Shown here: one piece after another, positions 61,025 to 64,000 of the stretch
How positions within the stretch are numbered: position 1 is the first letter of the stretch
Layout: each line of letters starts with the position of its first letter
NCBI RefSeq assembly: GCF_000730665.1
Contig: NZ_BBIV01000017.1
Span: forward strand, 62,001 to 126,000
DNA from: Pseudomonas plecoglossicida NBRC 103162 = DSM 15088
GTDB taxonomy: Bacteria > Pseudomonadota > Gammaproteobacteria > Pseudomonadales > Pseudomonadaceae
Direction: 5' to 3'
Length of the DNA: 64,000 nucleotides
Translations under genes and position numbers: made by a program
The notes under the pieces: generated by a model
The model's database searches: none
What the model was told of the DNA's origin: nothing
What the model saw: the letters and a program-made list of their open reading frames with translations, nothing else

Positions 61025-62353
61025 TCATGCCGCCCTCCCCACCCGCGCCCAGTCCAGGCGACGGGTCAGCACCATGAACACCCCAAGCAAGCCAAAGCAC
61101 AGCAATGCCCCCATCAGCAGCGCATAATCCTCGGCGCTGAGCAGCCCGTAGAGCATCGCGTACAGCGCCGCCAGCCCTGCCGCAAACCCCAGCCCACGCC
61201 CCCGGCTGCGCAACACATGACTCAGGTAGAAGCCAATCAGCAGCACGCAGGCCGACGCCGACAGGCCATACGCAGGGCCGAATCCGATGTGCTCCGACAA
61301 TGACAGCAGCAACAGGTAGAAGAACGCCAGCGCGACGCCGACCAGGATGTACTGCACCGGGTGCACGCTGAGGTTCTTCAGTACCTCGAAGAGGAAGAAG
61401 CCGGCAAAGGTCAGGACGATGAACAGCAAGGCGTACTTGATCGCCCGTTCGCTTTTCAGGTACTGGTCCACCGGGTCGACGAAGCTCACGCCGAATGTCC
61501 GCTCGCTGTAGTCCGCGCACTGTCCGCCCGTGGCGCACTGACGCACGGCATCGGCGAGATTGGTCGCGAAGATCGAGGTCTGCCAGTGCGCCGTGAAACC
61601 CTTGTCGTCGATGGCGCGGCGGCTGGGCAGGTAGCTGCCGACGAAGCTTGGGTGCGGCCAGTTGGCTTGCATGTCGACGCTGTTGGTACGACCCACCGGC
61701 AGCAGGTGCAACTGCCCGGTACCTTGCAGCGCAAGCTCGAAACCATAGCTGAATTCCCGGGCTTGCTGGCCATCGAGCTGGGGCAGCGCAACGCGCACGC
61801 CACTGCGCATCCAGTCCAGGCCGGTGCCGGCTTCGAAGGGCAAGCGTTGATCATCGAACTTCAGCTCCTGCGCATGCTCGATGCCGCGGATATCGCTGAT
61901 GCCGACCACCAGGAACGGCTTGTCGAAGCGGTAGTCTTCGAAATCTTTTTCGATGCCCCACCGTACAGGCACCTTGAAGCGTCCCGAGAAGCGACCTTTG
62001 GCATGGAACAGCCGGGCCTGGTAGATACCCCGCGCGCGCAGCTCGGTGTCCACGCCAAGGTCGGCGTCAAAGGTTTCCGGCAGAAAGTACAGGTGCCCGG
62101 CCAGGGTGCTGGTTTCCTGCACGCGCTGGCCGTCCTTTTCGATCCAGCGGCGCTGGTACTTGCGGTACGGCACCACCAGCAACGGGCCACTGACCTGCTG
62201 GTCGTAGCTGGCGCTCTGGGCGATGTCATGCAACACCCCGTCGCGCAGGTTCTGGCGGTCGCTGATCAGCCCGTTGATCATCGACAGCGGGATCAACAGC
62301 AGGATCATCAGCAGGGCGATGGTGCCAAGCTTGTAACTCAAGGATTTGTTCAT
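61025..62353 (-). CDS. creD: CreD, inner-membrane protein of the CreBC regulon
   Basis: 442 residues from ATG 62353 (MNKSLSYKLGTIALLMILLLIPL) with GGAGG just upstream. One N-terminal membrane helix, a large periplasmic domain (about 45-285) and about five or six C-terminal helices (YALLFIVLTFAGFFLFE, YILVGVALAFFYLLLLSL and others) fit CreD. In Pseudomonas and Aeromonas creD is induced by CreBC during beta-lactam or cell-wall stress. It lies 79 bp after creC, preceded by a gap that could hold a Cre-tag, though I do not see a clear TTCAC-N6-TTCAC there. Confidence 0.92.
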   Translation of the reverse strand: MNKSLSYKLGTIALLMILLLIPLSMINGLISDRQNLRDGVLHDIAQSASYDQQVSGPLLVVPYRKYQRRWIEKDGQRVQETSTLAGHLYFLPETFDADLGVDTELRARGIYQARLFHAKGRFSGRFKVPVRWGIEKDFEDYRFDKPFLVVGISDIRGIEHAQELKFDDQRLPFEAGTGLDWMRSGVRVALPQLDGQQAREFSYGFELALQGTGQLHLLPVGRTNSVDMQANWPHPSFVGSYLPSRRAIDDKGFTAHWQTSIFATNLADAVRQCATGGQCADYSERTFGVSFVDPVDQYLKSERAIKYALLFIVLTFAGFFLFEVLKNLSVHPVQYILVGVALAFFYLLLLSLSEHIGFGPAYGLSASACVLLIGFYLSHVLRSRGRGLGFAAGLAALYAMLYGLLSAEDYALLMGALLCFGLLGVFMVLTRRLDWARVGRAA

Positions 62354-62432
62354 GGGGCCTCCTGTGGCAGTGGGCGCAGTGTCTGCGCCCTGCATGGAGG
62401 CATTGCGGAGGATGTGTGGAGATTGTGTGTTT

Positions 62433-63866
62433 TCAGCTGATGCGTCGGGCAGGCAACCACAAGCGGACCCGCACACCGCCATCGACGTTGTCCACGGCCA
62501 GGTTTCCACCATGCAAGTGCATGACCTCGGCCACGAAATTGAGCCCCAGGCCCGTGCTCTTGCGCCCGCTGCCGGGCCTGGGCAAGGAATAGAAGCGCTC
62601 GGCCACCCGGCCAAGCGCATATTCGGGAATGGCCTGGCCCTGGTTGAACAGGCTCAACGCCATTCGCTCGCCATCACGCTCCAGTTCGAACAGCAACGCA
62701 CCCTCAGGCGGCGTGAAGTCCAGCGCATTGTCCAGCAGGTTGGCCAGCGCCTGACGCATCAGGAACGGGTCGCACAACAAGCGCAGACCTGCAGGCACCC
62801 GCTGGCGCACTTGCAGACCCGCAGCTTCGATACGCGGCGCATGAGCCAGCAGCAACTCATCCACCAGCGCCGCCAGTGCCACCTCCTGCTCATCTTCCAG
62901 CGCCTGCATCTGCTCGACCCGGGCCAGGTCGAGCAAGCGCTCGATCATCTGCTGCAAGCGCTCGCTTTCCCGCTCGATATTGCCGGCAAAGCGCGCCCGC
63001 TGCTCCTGAGGCATGTCGCCCTGTAGCAATTCCGACGCGCCGCGGATCGCCGCCAGTGGGCTCTTCAACTCATGGGTGAGGGTGTGCACGTAGCGCTCGA
63101 CGTAGGCCTTGCCCTCAAGTTGCGTGCGCATGCGTTCCACGGCTTCGGCCAGGTGGGCCAGCTCGCCACCCTTGTAATGCGGCAGTGCCGCGCGCTCGCC
63201 CTCGCTGATGGCCTGGGCATAGCGCGCCAGCTTGCGCAACGAACGGGCCAGCCACCAGGACAGCAGTGCACCGATCAGCAAGCCCAGGCCGATCAGCCCC
63301 AGCCCGAGCGTCATCAAACGCCGTTCGGAGCGGTCGATATAGGGCTGCAGCGAGCTGTTGGGCTTGGCCACTGTCACCACCCCGATGATCTGGCCATCGT
63401 CGAGGATCGGCGCCGCCACATGCATCACCGAAGTGCTTTCGTCGTCTTCGACGCTGCGCGTGGAACGGGCGCCATACTGGCCGCGCAGCGTCAGGTAGAC
63501 ATCGTTCCACTGCGAATAGTCCTTGCCCAAGGCCACGCCGCTGGAGTCGAGCAGGACGATGCCCTGGGCATCGGTGACATAGATGCGGTGGCTGACCTGG
63601 TTCTTCTCAAGGCCCCAGATCTGCGCACCGGGACTGCGCAGGCCATAGGCCTTGAGCACCTCGGGCAGGCGGCTTTGCGCCAAGGTACCGGCCTTGACGT
63701 CGTCGTGGAGGATTTCCGCCAGCAGGTTGGCAGTGTCCACCAAGGTTTCCTCGGAAGACTGGCGCACCACGGGGCGGATCTGTTCGCGAACGGTATTGAG
63801 CAGGAAATACCCCGCCAGACCGACGAACAGGAAGTACACCAGGAAGATCCGGATGCCCAGGCGCAT
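62433..63866 (-). CDS. creC: CreC, sensor histidine kinase
   Basis: 477 residues: a membrane helix near residues 6-24, a periplasmic sensor (about 30-185), a second helix (about 187-206), a HAMP-like linker, then the DHp domain with the phosphorylated His265 (TLTHELKSPL) and a HATPase domain (DNALDF..., GLGLNFVAEV). With CreB it forms a two-component system responding to carbon/cell-wall conditions and controlling creD. It begins where creB ends (TGATG). Confidence 0.93.
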   Translation of the reverse strand: MRLGIRIFLVYFLFVGLAGYFLLNTVREQIRPVVRQSSEETLVDTANLLAEILHDDVKAGTLAQSRLPEVLKAYGLRSPGAQIWGLEKNQVSHRIYVTDAQGIVLLDSSGVALGKDYSQWNDVYLTLRGQYGARSTRSVEDDESTSVMHVAAPILDDGQIIGVVTVAKPNSSLQPYIDRSERRLMTLGLGLIGLGLLIGALLSWWLARSLRKLARYAQAISEGERAALPHYKGGELAHLAEAVERMRTQLEGKAYVERYVHTLTHELKSPLAAIRGASELLQGDMPQEQRARFAGNIERESERLQQMIERLLDLARVEQMQALEDEQEVALAALVDELLLAHAPRIEAAGLQVRQRVPAGLRLLCDPFLMRQALANLLDNALDFTPPEGALLFELERDGERMALSLFNQGQAIPEYALGRVAERFYSLPRPGSGRKSTGLGLNFVAEVMHLHGGNLAVDNVDGGVRVRLWLPARRIS

Positions 63867-64000
63867 CAGGCATGCTCCGGGCTGTAGCTGTAGCCCAGCC
63901 CCCGGTGGGTCTGGATTGGTTCGGCATCCGCTGCCACCTGGCGCAGCTTGGCGCGCAGGCTTTTGACATGGCTGTCGATGGTGCGCTCGTAGCCCACATC
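63866..64000 (-). CDS. creB: CreB, OmpR-type response regulator (C-terminal end; continues past window)
   Basis: Only the last 44 residues lie in the window. They show the winged-helix DNA-binding end of an OmpR-type regulator (ERTIDSHVKSLRAKLRQ and THRGLGYSYSP). The stop TGA overlaps the creC ATG. The receiver domain is outside the window. Identity as CreB rests on the neighbouring creC-creD. Confidence 0.85.
   Translation of the reverse strand, partial: DVGYERTIDSHVKSLRAKLRQVAADAEPIQTHRGLGYSYSPEHA

Noticed and set aside
1..64000. CRISPR arrays, prophage genes, tRNA or rRNA genes
   Set aside because: No regularly spaced direct repeats, phage structural genes or RNA gene signatures were seen; the repeats present are REP palindromes.

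Overview
The window is chromosomal DNA of a Pseudomonas, most likely of the P. putida group. The evidence is high G+C coding sequence, the gene order pqqFABCDE / bioBFHCD / glcB / waaFCGP / glnE-aceEF / dipA-msrA / creBCD, and many copies of the GCCGGCAAGCCGGCTCCCAC- and GCGGGCAAGCCCGCTCCTAC-type REP palindromes typical of that group. Species identity and KT2440/PAO1 correspondences come from memory of gene order, not from a search. No rRNA, tRNA, CRISPR array, prophage or complete insertion sequence is visible.

Layout. 1-6.6 kb: the PQQ cofactor operon (pqqF 3' end, pqqA, an attenuator-like hairpin, pqqB, a REP pair, pqqC, pqqD, pqqE), coupled to an S9 prolyl-oligopeptidase. 6.7-9.4 kb: a Pmp3-type small membrane protein and a class-III aminotransferase divergent from a LysR regulator. 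9.6-17.6 kb: two paralogous acyl-CoA dehydrogenases on the minus strand flanking a membrane diguanylate cyclase and an unusually long di-haem cytochrome c peroxidase; the last has an AT-rich upstream gap and looks like an accessory insertion. 17.9-22.8 kb: an 89-aa protein resembling a flagellar-rod protein reduced to its terminal helices, then the biotin operon bioB-F-H-C-D. A BirA-type operator for bioB lies inside the start of the divergent comF gene.

22.9-33 kb: comF, a ModE-type regulator, srkA, a 5'-deleted rarD remnant, gcvR, glcB, an orphan response regulator, and a cNMP-binding/CBS/DUF294 protein overlapping a DnaQ-like exonuclease. A perfect TGTGA-N6-TCACA Crp site lies in the divergent promoter of the last group. 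33-38.6 kb: an iron-acquisition unit (Fur box, FecI-type sigma factor, FecR-type anti-sigma, STN-containing TonB receptor, PepSY membrane protein, 59-aa membrane protein). 38.7-41.5 kb: a 923-aa protein resembling DUF6543 dermonecrotic-toxin-domain proteins, with no obvious immunity or secretion partner.

41.6-48.6 kb: the LPS inner-core operon waaF-waaC-waaG-waaP plus three further kinase-fold genes, all abutting or overlapping by 1-4 nt. 48.7-56.3 kb: glnE, then aceEF preceded by two identical-architecture palindromic operators 52 bp apart. 56.4-64 kb: a MITE/REPIN-like element, a DipA-type c-di-GMP phosphodiesterase, msrA, a GST, and creD-creC-creB (creB truncated by the window edge).

The best leads are the DUF6543-like toxin, the miniature rod-like protein, the aceE tandem operators, the Crp site and AT tract at the DUF294 locus, the BirA site inside comF, the rarD 5' deletion and the InaA-type kinase lacking its catalytic Asp.
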